A stretch of DNA of 64,000 nt, taken from contig NZ_VANV01000012.1 in assembly GCF_022496765.1 (NCBI RefSeq), positions 124,001 to 188,000 of the forward strand, given 5' to 3'. The notes below the pieces were generated by a model. The model saw only the letters and a program-made list of their open reading frames with translations. It did not search any database and was not told where the DNA came from. Positions 33,722-43,038 of this stretch are shown here, piece by piece (positions within the stretch are counted from its first letter, which is position 1; each line of letters starts with the position of its first letter). Origin of the DNA: Acidaminobacter sp. JC074 (GTDB taxonomy: Bacteria > Bacillota > Clostridia > Peptostreptococcales > Acidaminobacteraceae). The position numbers were made by a program, and so were the translations under genes.

Positions 33722-34576
33722 ATGGCAGTTAAGATTTTAACGGATTCGGGTTGTGATTTACCAAAATCGATTACAGATAGCCTGAATATTGAGGTCATGC
33801 CTTTGATTGTTTATCTAAACGATGAAGAGCATTATGATGGAGAAGTTGATCCAAAATTCTTTTTTGATAGCATGAGAAAAGGGGCAAAAACTAGGACTGC
33901 GCAGATTACAGCACCTATGTTTGAAGAAACTTTTACCAGGCTTGCAGAAACAGGTGATGATGTTCTTTACATAGCTTTTTCATCGGGTTTATCTGGGACT
34001 TACCAAACGTCTGAATTGGTAAAGAATGATCTGTTATCATCCCACCCAGAATATAAAATACATATTATTGACTCTAAAGCTGCTTCCATAGGATTTGGCT
34101 TAGTGGTTTACTATGCTGGTAAATTGGCGCAAGAAGGCAAAAGCATTGATGAAATAATTAAGGCGACAGAATTTAACTGTAAACACATGGAGCATATATT
34201 TACTGTAGATGACCTTGAGTATCTTTATAGAGGTGGCAGAGTTTCTAGAGGTGCTGCTGTTATGGGGTCTATGCTTAATATCAAGCCGATATTGGATGTG
34301 GAAGATGGTAAGCTGATACCAGTTCAAAAGATACGTTCTAGAAAAAAAGCTATGAAGAGAATGGTGGAAATGATGGGTGAGAGGGGTGTAAACCTCGATA
34401 AGCAGATGATTGCTATCAACCATGGTGATGATTTAGAAGCTGCTGAATCTTTAAAAGCAATGATTACTGAAAAATATGGATGTAATGATTTTATTGTTAA
34501 CTACGTTGGTTGCGTCATAGGCGCTCATTCGGGTCCTGGTACTTTGTCTGTATTTTTTCTTAATGAAATTAAATAA
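33722..34576 (+). CDS. DegV family fatty-acid-binding protein
   Basis: 284 residues with the DegV hallmarks TDSGCDLPKSI, YIAFSSGLSGTYQTSEL, LEYLYRGGRVSRG and a C-terminal GAHSGPGTLSVFF. DegV/FakB proteins bind a fatty acid and present it to the kinase FakA, which allows exogenous fatty acids to be used for phospholipids. AGGAGG lies before the ATG. It ends in a terminator shared with lipA on the other strand. Confidence 0.92.
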   Translation: MAVKILTDSGCDLPKSITDSLNIEVMPLIVYLNDEEHYDGEVDPKFFFDSMRKGAKTRTAQITAPMFEETFTRLAETGDDVLYIAFSSGLSGTYQTSELVKNDLLSSHPEYKIHIIDSKAASIGFGLVVYYAGKLAQEGKSIDEIIKATEFNCKHMEHIFTVDDLEYLYRGGRVSRGAAVMGSMLNIKPILDVEDGKLIPVQKIRSRKKAMKRMVEMMGERGVNLDKQMIAINHGDDLEAAESLKAMITEKYGCNDFIVNYVGCVIGAHSGPGTLSVFFLNEIK

Positions 34577-34587
34577 TCTCTAACAAT

Positions 34588-34616
34588 AAAACAACGCGCC
34601 TAATGCGCGTTGTTTT
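34588..34616. terminator. Bidirectional terminator between degV and lipA
   Basis: AAAACAACGCGC (34588-34599), loop CTAAT, GCGCGTTGTTTT (34605-34616). The lipA stop codon (TAG on the minus strand, 34602-34600) lies in the loop, so the hairpin is partly coding for lipA. Confidence 0.88.
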
Positions 34617-35466
34617 CTATGACTTCTAATGACTCTAGAGCCTTATAAGATGATCTTACCAGTGGGCTTGATGCCACTGCCTTAAAGCCTAATTCGTAGG
34701 CTATGTCTTCGTATTTCTTAAACTCATCAGGATGAATGTATCTTTGCATCTTTACATGTTGATCAGAAGGTTGCATATATTGACCGATTGTAACGATGTC
34801 GCATCCTGCTTGTCTTAAATCTTTAAGTGTTTGAATCACTTGATCTTCAGTTTCGCCTAAACCGAGCATAATGCCTGACTTGGTTACCATAGAAGGGTCT
34901 AAATGCTTGATGGTTTTGATGACTTCTAGTGACTGGTCGTAGTCGGCTTCAGGTCGAACATCTTCGTATAACGATTTTACGGTTTCTATGTTGTGATTAT
35001 AAACATCCGGTTTTGATTCTACAACGATTTTAATTAGCGATTCTACACCGTTAAAGTCTGGTGTTAAGACTTCTATACTTGTATCAGGGTTATGTTTTCT
35101 GATTGCAAGTACTGTTTTCTTAAAATGTTCAGCACCTTGATCGAGTAGATCGTCTCTAGTGACAGAAGTAATAACAGCGTGTTTTAAGCCTAAATCTTTA
35201 ATGGCTTGTGCGACATTTTCAGGTTCGTTTACATCAAGAGATTCTGGTGGGTTAGAAGTAACATTACAAAATCTACAGTGTCTGGTACATTCTTTGCCCA
35301 GTATCATAAAGGTAGCTGTTTTTGAAGAAAAACACTCTAAACGATTGGGGCAGTTTGCTGCTTGGCAAACGGTATTTAAATTGTATTGTTTAAGTAGGTT
35401 GTTGACCTTGTTTAAGTGAGCGGTGCTAGAGAGTCTAACACGCATCCATTCTGGTTTTCTTTCCAT
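34600..35466 (-). CDS. lipA: Lipoyl synthase
   Basis: Radical SAM enzyme that inserts two sulphurs into protein-bound octanoyl groups. 288 residues with the auxiliary cluster cysteines in CQAANCPNRLECF, the radical SAM motif CTRHCRFC, and the C-terminal SSPLVRSSYKA. Lies 10 nt after lplA on the minus strand, GGGGGG-type site upstream. Its product is needed for GcvH in the divergent glycine cleavage operon. Confidence 0.97.
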   Translation of the reverse strand: MERKPEWMRVRLSSTAHLNKVNNLLKQYNLNTVCQAANCPNRLECFSSKTATFMILGKECTRHCRFCNVTSNPPESLDVNEPENVAQAIKDLGLKHAVITSVTRDDLLDQGAEHFKKTVLAIRKHNPDTSIEVLTPDFNGVESLIKIVVESKPDVYNHNIETVKSLYEDVRPEADYDQSLEVIKTIKHLDPSMVTKSGIMLGLGETEDQVIQTLKDLRQAGCDIVTIGQYMQPSDQHVKMQRYIHPDEFKKYEDIAYELGFKAVASSPLVRSSYKALESLEVIENNAH

Positions 35467-35476
35467 AAATCCCCCC

Positions 35477-36454
35477 TTAGAAGAACAGGCTGATTATTTC
35501 ATCTGCAGTGATATTTTTTAAGTAGTCGTCTAGATTGAACTGATTCAATGTTTCTTTGATTGCATTTTCTTCATGGGTAACATCTATTAAGGCGCTTTCG
35601 ATATCCGCTACATCAAATCTACTGAAGAAGTCACCAAACATTTTTACGCCGGCGATTTTTCCTTTTGTAATTTCGTAATATACTTCAAGTACGCCGCCGG
35701 AGAACTTGTTACTTCTATAGCTTGTATACTTTGGTGAGTTGCCGTAATTCCATTCCCATGTTTTAAATCTCTGATTTTCAATTTCTTCAATCTTTTTGAT
35801 ATCTTCATCAGTAAACTCGTAAAACTCAGCATCTTCTACGGTTTCTAGTATGTGTTGGTTTATAAGTTGTCTAAACTTAATGATATCAATATCGTCTTTT
35901 AAGTGTGCTTTAATATTGGTTACACGGCTTTTAACAGACGAGATACCTTTAGATTCATATTTGATTTTCGGAGGATTAATAGATTTGGTTAAATCGCCTA
36001 AATCTGAAGAAAATAACAAGGTACCGTGGTGTAAAAGTCTGTCTTTATACTTGTACTGGGCATTACCAGAGAATTTCTTACCCTCAATGGTTAAATCGTT
36101 TCTGCCTGAGAATTCAGCATTTACACCAAGCTTTTGAAGTACTTCTAAAATTGGTTTGGTAAATTTTCTGAAGTCTGAAAACGATTTCTTATCTGTAACG
36201 ATAAAGGCGAAATTTGTATTTCCTAAATCACAAAAAACAGTGCCGCCGCCAGATAATCTTCTGACTACATCGATATCATTTTCTTTGACATAATCATAAT
36301 TTACTTCAGCTAAAGCGTTTTGATTTTTACCGATAAGAACGGACCTCTTGGCTCTCCAAAGCATGAATATATCATCGTTGAAGCACTTCATCATATATTC
36401 TTCTGCGGCCATATTGAAGCTTAAAGATGTGTTTTCATTTAAAACTATTTTCAT
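35477..36454 (-). CDS. lplA: Lipoate-protein ligase A family protein
   Basis: 325 residues of the BPL/LplA/LipB fold: RRLSGGGTVFCDLGNTNFAFIV with the RRxSGGG loop, the catalytic Lys region FSGNAQYKYKDRLLHHGTLLFS given by FSGNAQ, and a C-terminal accessory domain. Attaches lipoate (or octanoate) to lipoyl domains. The start at 36454 has AAGGAGG 6 nt upstream; an ATG 11 codons earlier is rejected. Divergent from the glycine riboswitch and gcv operon, whose GcvH is the probable acceptor. Confidence 0.93.
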   Translation of the reverse strand: MKIVLNENTSLSFNMAAEEYMMKCFNDDIFMLWRAKRSVLIGKNQNALAEVNYDYVKENDIDVVRRLSGGGTVFCDLGNTNFAFIVTDKKSFSDFRKFTKPILEVLQKLGVNAEFSGRNDLTIEGKKFSGNAQYKYKDRLLHHGTLLFSSDLGDLTKSINPPKIKYESKGISSVKSRVTNIKAHLKDDIDIIKFRQLINQHILETVEDAEFYEFTDEDIKKIEEIENQRFKTWEWNYGNSPKYTSYRSNKFSGGVLEVYYEITKGKIAGVKMFGDFFSRFDVADIESALIDVTHEENAIKETLNQFNLDDYLKNITADEIISLFF

Positions 36455-36634
36455 GTATTCCTCCTTGAATCTTATTGGAATCATCATACCATAAATCCAC
36501 AGTTTGTAAAGTGATGAATATTGTTAAAAAAATATCTTTCGAAATATTGTGACAATTTGAGAAAAAGTTCTTTACTTTTACTATAAAATCATTTAGTATT
36601 ATAAATAATTAATTTAATATTGTTCCAAGTGATT

Positions 36635-36800
36635 GCATCCGGGAGATACTGGGTAAACAGTAGCCGAAGGAGAAATCTTATTGATCTCAATAAATAAGAG
36701 AAACTCTCAGGCAAATGGATCGGTGCATGATGGAACTCTGGAAAAGCGAAAGCGCCGAAGGAGAAACAGTTATTCTGGAAACTCTCAGGTTACGATACAG
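36635..36800 (+). promoter_or_regulatory. Tandem glycine riboswitch
   Basis: Two adjacent aptamers. The first runs from GGGAGA (36641) with GCCGAAGGAGAAA and ends in ACTCTCAGGCAAA; the second begins at GGAACTCTGGA and has GCCGAAGGAGAAA and AACTCTCAGGT. These are the conserved parts of gcvT-type glycine aptamers, and their order with a short linker is the classic tandem form. It lies in the 500-bp gap upstream of gcvT and should turn the operon on when glycine is in excess. The gap from 36455 to about 36630 also holds the divergent promoters, AT-rich and not resolved. Confidence 0.95.
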
Positions 36801-36802
36801 AG

Positions 36803-36843
36803 ACACGATTGAGGCTATTTTAGTCATGCATTCGTGTTTTTTT
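36803..36843 (+). terminator. Riboswitch expression platform terminator
   Basis: ACACGA (36803-36808) pairs with TCGTGT (36832-36837), followed by seven T. It directly follows the second aptamer, as expected for a transcription-control switch. Confidence 0.7.
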
Positions 36844-36849
36844 AATATG

Positions 36850-36871
36850 CGTCTATAAAACGTCTATAAAA
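36850..36871 (+). repeat. Tandem 11-bp repeat in the gcv leader
   Basis: CGTCTATAAAA occurs twice in direct contact (36850-36860, 36861-36871), followed by ACTATAAACGTC. Lies between the riboswitch terminator and gcvT. Possibly a protein site or internal promoter; no function assigned. Confidence 0.5.
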
Positions 36872-36956
36872 TGTTACTATAAACGTCAAAAGAGTATTTT
36901 AATCCATAGGCTTTTATGTCATAATGAGCTTGAGATTAATAGAAGGGAGATAATAC

Positions 36957-38045
36957 ATGTCTTTAAAACACACACCACTTTACGAACAACACGTAAAAGC
37001 AAAGGGTCAAATTGTTGATTTTGCCGGGTTTGAGTTACCTATTCAGTATGTTGGGATAACAGAAGAACATGAGGCAGTTAGAAACAATGTTGGTCTATTC
37101 GACGTATCCCATATGGGTGAAGTTGAAGTTAAGGGAAAAGATGCACTTAAGTTTGTTCAAAACTTAGTTGCAAACAATGTACGTAAGTTAGTTGATAATC
37201 AGGTACTATACACAGTCATGTGTTATGAGAATGGTACAGTTGTTGATGATTTACTGGTTTATCGATTTGAAGAGGACTATTTCTACTTAGTAATCAATGC
37301 TGCTAATGTAGACAAAGACTTTGAATGGATGAAAGGTCAATCTGAAGGATTTGATATCTCTTTAGAAAATATTTCAGATAATGTTGCACAACTGGCTCTT
37401 CAAGGTCCGAATGCTCAGGATATTCTACAAGGTCTTGTAGATGTGGATTTAAAATCAATTGAGTTTTTCCACTGTAACAGACAAGTCATGATTGGCGATG
37501 TAAAAGCGCTAGTGTCTAGAACTGGTTATACAGGTGAAGATGGTTTTGAGATTTATGTTTCTAATAACGATGCTGTGAAAGTTTGGGAGTTGTTGATTGA
37601 TAAAGATGTCATGCCGATAGGTTTAGGCGCTAGAGATACACTTAGATTTGAAGCGTGTCTACCACTTTATGGTCATGAGATCAGTGACGAAATTAATCCA
37701 TTAGAAGCTGGTTTGTCAATGTTTGTTAAGTTAGACAATGATGATTTCATTGGTAAAGATGCTTTGGTAGAGATCAAAGAGACTGGTATTAAGAGAAAAC
37801 TTGTTGGTCTTGAGATTGCAAAAGGTATTGCAAGAGAAGGTTATGAAGTGCTTTGTGACGATCAAGTAATTGGTCATATTACAACCGGTTATAAGTCGCC
37901 AACAGTTGGTAAGAGTGTGGCTCTTGCATTAGTTGATAGAAGTTATGGCGAAATGGGTAAACAATTAATGGTACAGGTTCGTAAGAAGCAGGTACCTGCA
38001 ACTATAATAAGTAAGAGATTTTATAAGAAGAACTATAAGAAATAG
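36957..38045 (+). CDS. gcvT: Glycine cleavage system T protein (aminomethyltransferase)
   Basis: Transfers the methylene carbon from aminomethyl-lipoyl GcvH to tetrahydrofolate, releasing ammonia. 362 residues; LFDVSHMGEVEV, SRTGYTGEDGFEIYV and LGARDTLRFEACLPLYGHE are diagnostic. GAAGGGAG precedes the ATG. First gene of gcvT-gcvH-gcvPA-gcvPB-glyA, controlled by the upstream glycine riboswitch. Confidence 0.97.
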   Translation: MSLKHTPLYEQHVKAKGQIVDFAGFELPIQYVGITEEHEAVRNNVGLFDVSHMGEVEVKGKDALKFVQNLVANNVRKLVDNQVLYTVMCYENGTVVDDLLVYRFEEDYFYLVINAANVDKDFEWMKGQSEGFDISLENISDNVAQLALQGPNAQDILQGLVDVDLKSIEFFHCNRQVMIGDVKALVSRTGYTGEDGFEIYVSNNDAVKVWELLIDKDVMPIGLGARDTLRFEACLPLYGHEISDEINPLEAGLSMFVKLDNDDFIGKDALVEIKETGIKRKLVGLEIAKGIAREGYEVLCDDQVIGHITTGYKSPTVGKSVALALVDRSYGEMGKQLMVQVRKKQVPATIISKRFYKKNYKK

Positions 38046-38054
38046 GAGGGTAAT

Positions 38055-38438
38055 ATGAAGGTTTTAGAAAATTTAAAGTACACGAAGGAACATGAATGGT
38101 TAAAGGTAGAAGGCAATACAGCTACATTTGGTATTACTGATTATGCTCAAAATATGCTTGGTGGTATCGTTTATGTTGAATTACCAGATGAAGAAGATGA
38201 ATTAGAAAAAGGTGAAAACTTTGCTGTAATCGAGTCTGTAAAGGCTGCAACTGATATTCTTGCACCAGTTGATGGTACAGTTCTAGAAGTTAATGAAGAC
38301 TTAGATGATGAGCCAGAAAAAATGAATGAAGCGCCTTACGAAGCATGGGTAGTTAAGATCGAGTTATCAGATGTATCTCAATTAGATGAGTTTATGGATG
38401 CTGCTGCTTATGAAAAGTTCTGTGAGGAGGAGGCGTAG
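38055..38438 (+). CDS. gcvH: Glycine cleavage system H protein
   Basis: Lipoyl carrier shuttling the aminomethyl group between P, T and L proteins. 127 residues with the lipoylated lysine in IESVKAATDI and YTKEHEWLKVEG at the N-terminus. AGGAGGG lies before the ATG. Lipoylation would be done by LplA/LipA encoded just across the riboswitch. Confidence 0.97.
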   Translation: MKVLENLKYTKEHEWLKVEGNTATFGITDYAQNMLGGIVYVELPDEEDELEKGENFAVIESVKAATDILAPVDGTVLEVNEDLDDEPEKMNEAPYEAWVVKIELSDVSQLDEFMDAAAYEKFCEEEA

Positions 38439-39761
38439 ATGTTTCCATACATACCAATTTCAAAAGCTGATGAGGAAAAAATGCTTCAGGTGATTGGTGC
38501 TAAGTCTGTTGACGAGTTATTTTTAGATATTCCTGAAAATCTAAAAGTAAAAGGTCCTTTAAACTTACCTAAGCATAAATCAGAAGCTGAAGTACGTCGT
38601 TTAGTTGGCAAGTTAGCTTCTAAGAACACATCGGCAAGTGAAGCACTTTGCTTCTTAGGTGGTGGTACATATGATTCATATATTCCATCAATCGTACCTT
38701 ATTTAACATCGAGAAGTGAGTTCTCTACAGCTTATACACCATATCAACCTGAAATCAGTCAAGGAACTTTACATGGTATTTTTGAATTCCAAACATTGGT
38801 GTCTAATTTAACGGACATGGATGCTTCAAATGCCTCTATGTATGATGGTCCAACTGCTGCAGCAGAAGCTGCTTTAATGGCTTTCGATAAATCTAAAGGT
38901 GATACTTTATTTATTTCTGAAACTGTAAATCCTAAGATTATACAAGTTGTTTGTACATATTTAAAATTTAGAGAGTTTAAGATTGAAATGATTCCTTCTA
39001 AGGATTTCATAACAGATCTTGATGCTTATAAAGAAAAAGTATCAAAAAATGCTGTTGGTTTACTTGTTCAATCACCAAACTATTTTGGTATTGTAGAAGA
39101 CTACAGTGAGTTTATGGATATTACAAAGGAAAATAAGGCTTTAAACATTATGTATGCTGATCCGTCATCATTAGGTATTTTAAAAACACCTGGTGAGTAT
39201 GGCGTTGATATCACTGTGGGTGAAATGCAAGCCTTTGGTAATCCAATGAACTATGGTGGCCCACACCTTGGGTTTATTGCAACGACTAAGAAGATGATGA
39301 GAAAATTGCCTGGCCGTATTGTTGGTGAAGGTGTAGATGCAAATGGTAATCGTGCTTATGTATTAACATTGCAGGCGAGAGAACAACATATCAGAAGAGA
39401 AAAGGCATCTTCTAATATTTGTTCTAATCAAGCCCTTAATGCCATGGGTGCTACTATTTACATGTCTCTATTAGGTAAACAAGGTATCAAAGAAATTGCA
39501 GTTAACTCGACTAATAAGGCCCATTATTTGTACAATGAACTTCTTAAATTAAATGGTTTTGAAAAAGTTACAGACCAACCTTTCTATAGAGAGTTCCTTG
39601 TAAAAGTTAAAGATTTGAATGCTTTAAATAAGGCGCTTAGTGAAGCGGGTATCATGACTGTGAAAGCCATTAAAGATGACAATATCGTTCAATTTACTGT
39701 AACAGAGAATAGAACAAAAGACGAGATAGATTATCTAATCAAATCAGTGGAGGTGTTGTAA
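38439..39761 (+). CDS. gcvPA: Glycine dehydrogenase (decarboxylating) subunit 1
   Basis: N-terminal half of the P protein, separate here as in many Firmicutes. 440 residues with FLGGGTYDSYIPSIV, YTPYQPEISQGTLHGIFEFQ (20 residues, family signature) and YDGPTAAAEAALMA. It forms a complex with subunit 2, which carries the PLP lysine. Starts one base after the gcvH stop and overlaps gcvPB by one base. Confidence 0.96.
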   Translation: MFPYIPISKADEEKMLQVIGAKSVDELFLDIPENLKVKGPLNLPKHKSEAEVRRLVGKLASKNTSASEALCFLGGGTYDSYIPSIVPYLTSRSEFSTAYTPYQPEISQGTLHGIFEFQTLVSNLTDMDASNASMYDGPTAAAEAALMAFDKSKGDTLFISETVNPKIIQVVCTYLKFREFKIEMIPSKDFITDLDAYKEKVSKNAVGLLVQSPNYFGIVEDYSEFMDITKENKALNIMYADPSSLGILKTPGEYGVDITVGEMQAFGNPMNYGGPHLGFIATTKKMMRKLPGRIVGEGVDANGNRAYVLTLQAREQHIRREKASSNICSNQALNAMGATIYMSLLGKQGIKEIAVNSTNKAHYLYNELLKLNGFEKVTDQPFYREFLVKVKDLNALNKALSEAGIMTVKAIKDDNIVQFTVTENRTKDEIDYLIKSVEVL

Positions 39762-41224
39762 TGAGAAAATATGATAGATTAATATTTGAAGTTTCTCAGC
39801 CTGGTCATAAGGGTTATGCACTTCCAGATCAAGAGTTTTCTGAAATGGATTATACATCGTATTTTGGAGACGAAACTTTAAGAAAAACAGAAATAGAGTT
39901 TCCAGAAGTGAATGAAACAGAAGTTGTAAGACATTATACAGCTTTAAGTAATCTTAACTTTGGCGTAGATACAGGTTTTTATCCCTTAGGATCATGTACA
40001 ATGAAGTACAATCCTAAAATAAATGAAGAAATGGCTAACAACCCTAAGTTCTCTGGTATTCACCCAGAACAACCGGTAGAAGATGTTCAGGGTACTTTGG
40101 AGTTGATGCAGTTGGCTTCTGATTCTTTAGCAGAAGTGACTGGTATGGATGTTATGAGTTTACAACCTGCTGCAGGTTCTCATGGTGAACTGACTGGCTT
40201 AATGATCATGAAGGCTTATCATTTAAAAAATGGCCAAGGTCATCGTAAAAATATTATTGTGCCTGATGCTGCTCATGGTACAAATCCTGCATCTGCAAAT
40301 GTTGCTGGTTTTAAGATCATTGAAATCAAATCAACTGCAAATGGTGCCGTAGATTTAGATTCTTTAGAAGAAGCGATAGACGAAAATTTTGCTGGTTTGA
40401 TGCTTACAAATCCTTCTACTTTAGGTTTGTTTGAAAAAAATATAGAAAAGATAACTAAGATGGTTCATGATGCAGGTGGATTACTTTATTATGATGGTGC
40501 AAATATGAATGCCATTATGAGTCAAGTAAGACCTGGTGATATGGGCTTTGACATCATTCACCTGAATCTCCATAAGACTTTCTCGACACCGCATGGTGGT
40601 GGTGGTCCTGGTGCTGGTCCAATTGGTGTTAAGTCATTCTTAGAACCATTTTTACCGTATCCGGTATTGACTAAGTCAGAAGAAAAATATACATTAGATT
40701 ATGATAGACCTGATTCGATTGGTAAAATTAAAAATTACTTTGGTAATATAGGTATCATTATCCGTGCTTATACTTACATTCTTTCTATGGGTTCTGATGG
40801 TCTTAAACGTGCAAGTGAAGTGGCTGTTCTTAATGCCAACTACTTACAGACGCGTCTGAAAGAACATTATCATTTACCTATTGATGAATTATGTAAACAT
40901 GAGTTTGTATTAAGTGGTAATTTCGGCTTAACGCATGGTATCAACACCATTGATATCGCAAAGAGATTGATTGACTACGGCTTCCATCCGCCGACAATCT
41001 ATTTCCCACTTATCATTGATCAAGCCATGATGATTGAACCAACAGAAACAGAATCTTTAGAAAATATGGATAAGTTTGTTGATGCCATGATTTCAATTAG
41101 AAAAGAAATTGATGAAGATCCAGACTTGTTACATCAAGCGCCTTCTACAACTCATATAACTAGAATTGATGAGTTAGCGGCTGCAAGAAATCCAATTATT
41201 GTGTATAGAAAACAGGAGGACTAG
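39761..41224 (+). CDS. gcvPB: Glycine dehydrogenase (decarboxylating) subunit 2
   Basis: PLP-binding half of the P protein that decarboxylates glycine and passes the aminomethyl group to GcvH. 487 residues; LYPLG-like FYPLGSCTMKYNPK, PAAGSHGELTGL, and the PLP lysine in LNLHKTFSTPHGGGGPG. Overlaps gcvPA by one base, and the stop abuts the glyA ATG. Confidence 0.96.
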   Translation: MRKYDRLIFEVSQPGHKGYALPDQEFSEMDYTSYFGDETLRKTEIEFPEVNETEVVRHYTALSNLNFGVDTGFYPLGSCTMKYNPKINEEMANNPKFSGIHPEQPVEDVQGTLELMQLASDSLAEVTGMDVMSLQPAAGSHGELTGLMIMKAYHLKNGQGHRKNIIVPDAAHGTNPASANVAGFKIIEIKSTANGAVDLDSLEEAIDENFAGLMLTNPSTLGLFEKNIEKITKMVHDAGGLLYYDGANMNAIMSQVRPGDMGFDIIHLNLHKTFSTPHGGGGPGAGPIGVKSFLEPFLPYPVLTKSEEKYTLDYDRPDSIGKIKNYFGNIGIIIRAYTYILSMGSDGLKRASEVAVLNANYLQTRLKEHYHLPIDELCKHEFVLSGNFGLTHGINTIDIAKRLIDYGFHPPTIYFPLIIDQAMMIEPTETESLENMDKFVDAMISIRKEIDEDPDLLHQAPSTTHITRIDELAAARNPIIVYRKQED

Positions 41225-42454
41225 ATGTTAGATAGAGTAAAGGGAGTAGATCCTGAATTATATGAGGCTATCAATGAGGAGATGACACGTCAGCAGACGC
41301 ATATCGAGTTGATTGCATCAGAGAACTTCACTTCGTTAGCAGTTATGGAGGCTAGTGGTTCTTGGTTAACAAACAAGTATGCAGAAGGTTACCCGAATAA
41401 AAGATACTATGGTGGTTGTGAGTATGTAGATAAAGCTGAAATTCTTGCAATTGACCGTTTAAAGGAACTATTTGGTGCAGACCACGCCAATGTACAGCCG
41501 CACTCTGGTTCTGGTGCTAATATGGCCGTATACATGGCTGCCTTAAAGCCTGGTGATAAAATCTTAGGTATGGATTTATCAAACGGTGGTCACTTAACAC
41601 ATGGTTCACCAGTTAATTTCTCAGGTCAATTATATGAAGTGGTTTCTTATGATGTTGACGAGAATGGCTACATTGACTATGAAGCTTTAAGAGAGTTAGC
41701 GGTTAAAGAAAAGCCAAAGATGATTGTAGCTGGTGCAAGTGCTTACCCAAGAGCAATTGACTTTGAAGCTTTTAGAAGTATTGCAGATGAAATTGATGCA
41801 TTATTACTTGTGGACATGGCTCATATTGCTGGTTTAGTTGCTGCAGGTTTACATCAAAATCCAGTACCTTATGCAGATTTTGTTACTACAACAACTCATA
41901 AGACGCTTAGAGGCCCTAGAGGTGGTGCTATTCTTTGTAAGAAAGAATATGCTAAAGCAGTAAACAAAGTGATTTTCCCAGGTATCCAAGGTGGTCCTTT
42001 GATGCATACAATTGCTGCTAAAGCAGTATGCTTCTTAGAAGCTTTAAAGCCTGAGTTTAAGACATACCAACAGCAAGTTATTGATAATGCTCAAGCACTT
42101 GCAGAAGCATTTACTGAAAGAGGTTTTAACCTTGTATCAGGTGGTACAGACAACCACTTAATGTTAGTAGACTTAAGAAACAAGGGCGTGACTGGTAAGT
42201 TAGCAGAAAAACTTTTAGATTCGATCGGTATTACAACTAATAAGAACACGGTACCGAATGAAACGGAAAGTCCATTTGTCACTTCTGGTTTAAGAATTGG
42301 TACGCCTGCTGTTACTACTAGAGGATTTAAAGTTGAAGATATGGCTGAAATTGCTGACATCATTGACTTTGCAATTCAAAATAGAGATGGCGATTTATCT
42401 GAGGCAAAAGCAAGAGTTAGAGCCTTATGTGATAAATATCCATTATATGCTTAA
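41225..42454 (+). CDS. glyA: Serine hydroxymethyltransferase
   Basis: PLP enzyme interconverting serine and glycine with tetrahydrofolate. 409 residues; IASENFTS, the PLP lysine in [14 protein letters not shown], and [14 protein letters not shown]. Last gene of the gcv operon; together the enzymes turn two glycines into one serine plus CO2, ammonia and reducing equivalents. No L protein (lpd) is in the window. Confidence 0.97.
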   Translation: MLDRVKGVDPELYEAINEEMTRQQTHIELIASENFTSLAVMEASGSWLTNKYAEGYPNKRYYGGCEYVDKAEILAIDRLKELFGADHANVQPHSGSGANMAVYMAALKPGDKILGMDLSNGGHLTHGSPVNFSGQLYEVVSYDVDENGYIDYEALRELAVKEKPKMIVAGASAYPRAIDFEAFRSIADEIDALLLVDMAHIAGLVAAGLHQNPVPYADFVTTTTHKTLRGPRGGAILCKKEYAKAVNKVIFPGIQGGPLMHTIAAKAVCFLEALKPEFKTYQQQVIDNAQALAEAFTERGFNLVSGGTDNHLMLVDLRNKGVTGKLAEKLLDSIGITTNKNTVPNETESPFVTSGLRIGTPAVTTRGFKVEDMAEIADIIDFAIQNRDGDLSEAKARVRALCDKYPLYA

Positions 42455-42461
42455 TCAAATA

Positions 42462-42494
42462 AACAAGTGTAGACTTAGTCTGCACTTGTTTTTA
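42462..42494. terminator. Bidirectional terminator between glyA and bioD
   Basis: AACAAGTGTAGAC (42462-42474), loop TTA, GTCTGCACTTGTT (42478-42490), one T-G pair, then T-run. The loop TTA is the bioD stop codon on the minus strand. Confidence 0.9.
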
Positions 42495-43038
42495 TGTAGT
42501 CTAATATCGTTTTTTCGTTATCTCTACTTATAATAGACTCATTTTCCATATTGTTAATATAGATCTTTCCTATTTTAATATGATGACTTCTAAGAAGTTC
42601 TAGGGTAAGAAGTGTATGGTTGATACAACCGAGCTTATTTGAAACAACCAAATCCACTTGTGAATCAGGAAATGACTTGATTAGATCGAGCTGGGTGTAG
42701 TTTCTTGTAAGAGGTACCATTAAGCCGCCGGCAAGCTCTACATAAGAAGAACCGGCATCCTTTATAAAATGTTTCACTTTATCAAGGTCAACTTCTTCAT
42801 GATCTAATTCAGCCGCCAGATGAGGAGATGCTGGTGTATCAAAAAAATAAAGGTTTATTTGATCAATCGGTAAGTCTTGAAGGTGACTGTATTGATATGA
42901 ATCACTTTTATGGATATCTTCAAAATCTGCCTTGCCAGTTTCAATGGGCTTGATGACCTTATGACCTTCTTTAATGAGTTTTCTGCCATAGTATGTTTTG
43001 CCGACGCCTGTATCTGTTCCTATAATAAATTTTATCAT
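42475..43038 (-). CDS. bioD: Dethiobiotin synthetase
   Basis: ATP-dependent closure of the ureido ring from diaminopelargonate and CO2. 187 residues, shorter than the ~225 of E. coli; the P-loop is GTDTGVGKTYYG at the N-terminus, followed by KPIETGK and ELAGGLMVPL. Overlaps bioA by 4 nt. Its last codons form part of the shared terminator hairpin. Confidence 0.92.
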   Translation of the reverse strand: MIKFIIGTDTGVGKTYYGRKLIKEGHKVIKPIETGKADFEDIHKSDSYQYSHLQDLPIDQINLYFFDTPASPHLAAELDHEEVDLDKVKHFIKDAGSSYVELAGGLMVPLTRNYTQLDLIKSFPDSQVDLVVSNKLGCINHTLLTLELLRSHHIKIGKIYINNMENESIISRDNEKTILDYIKTSAD

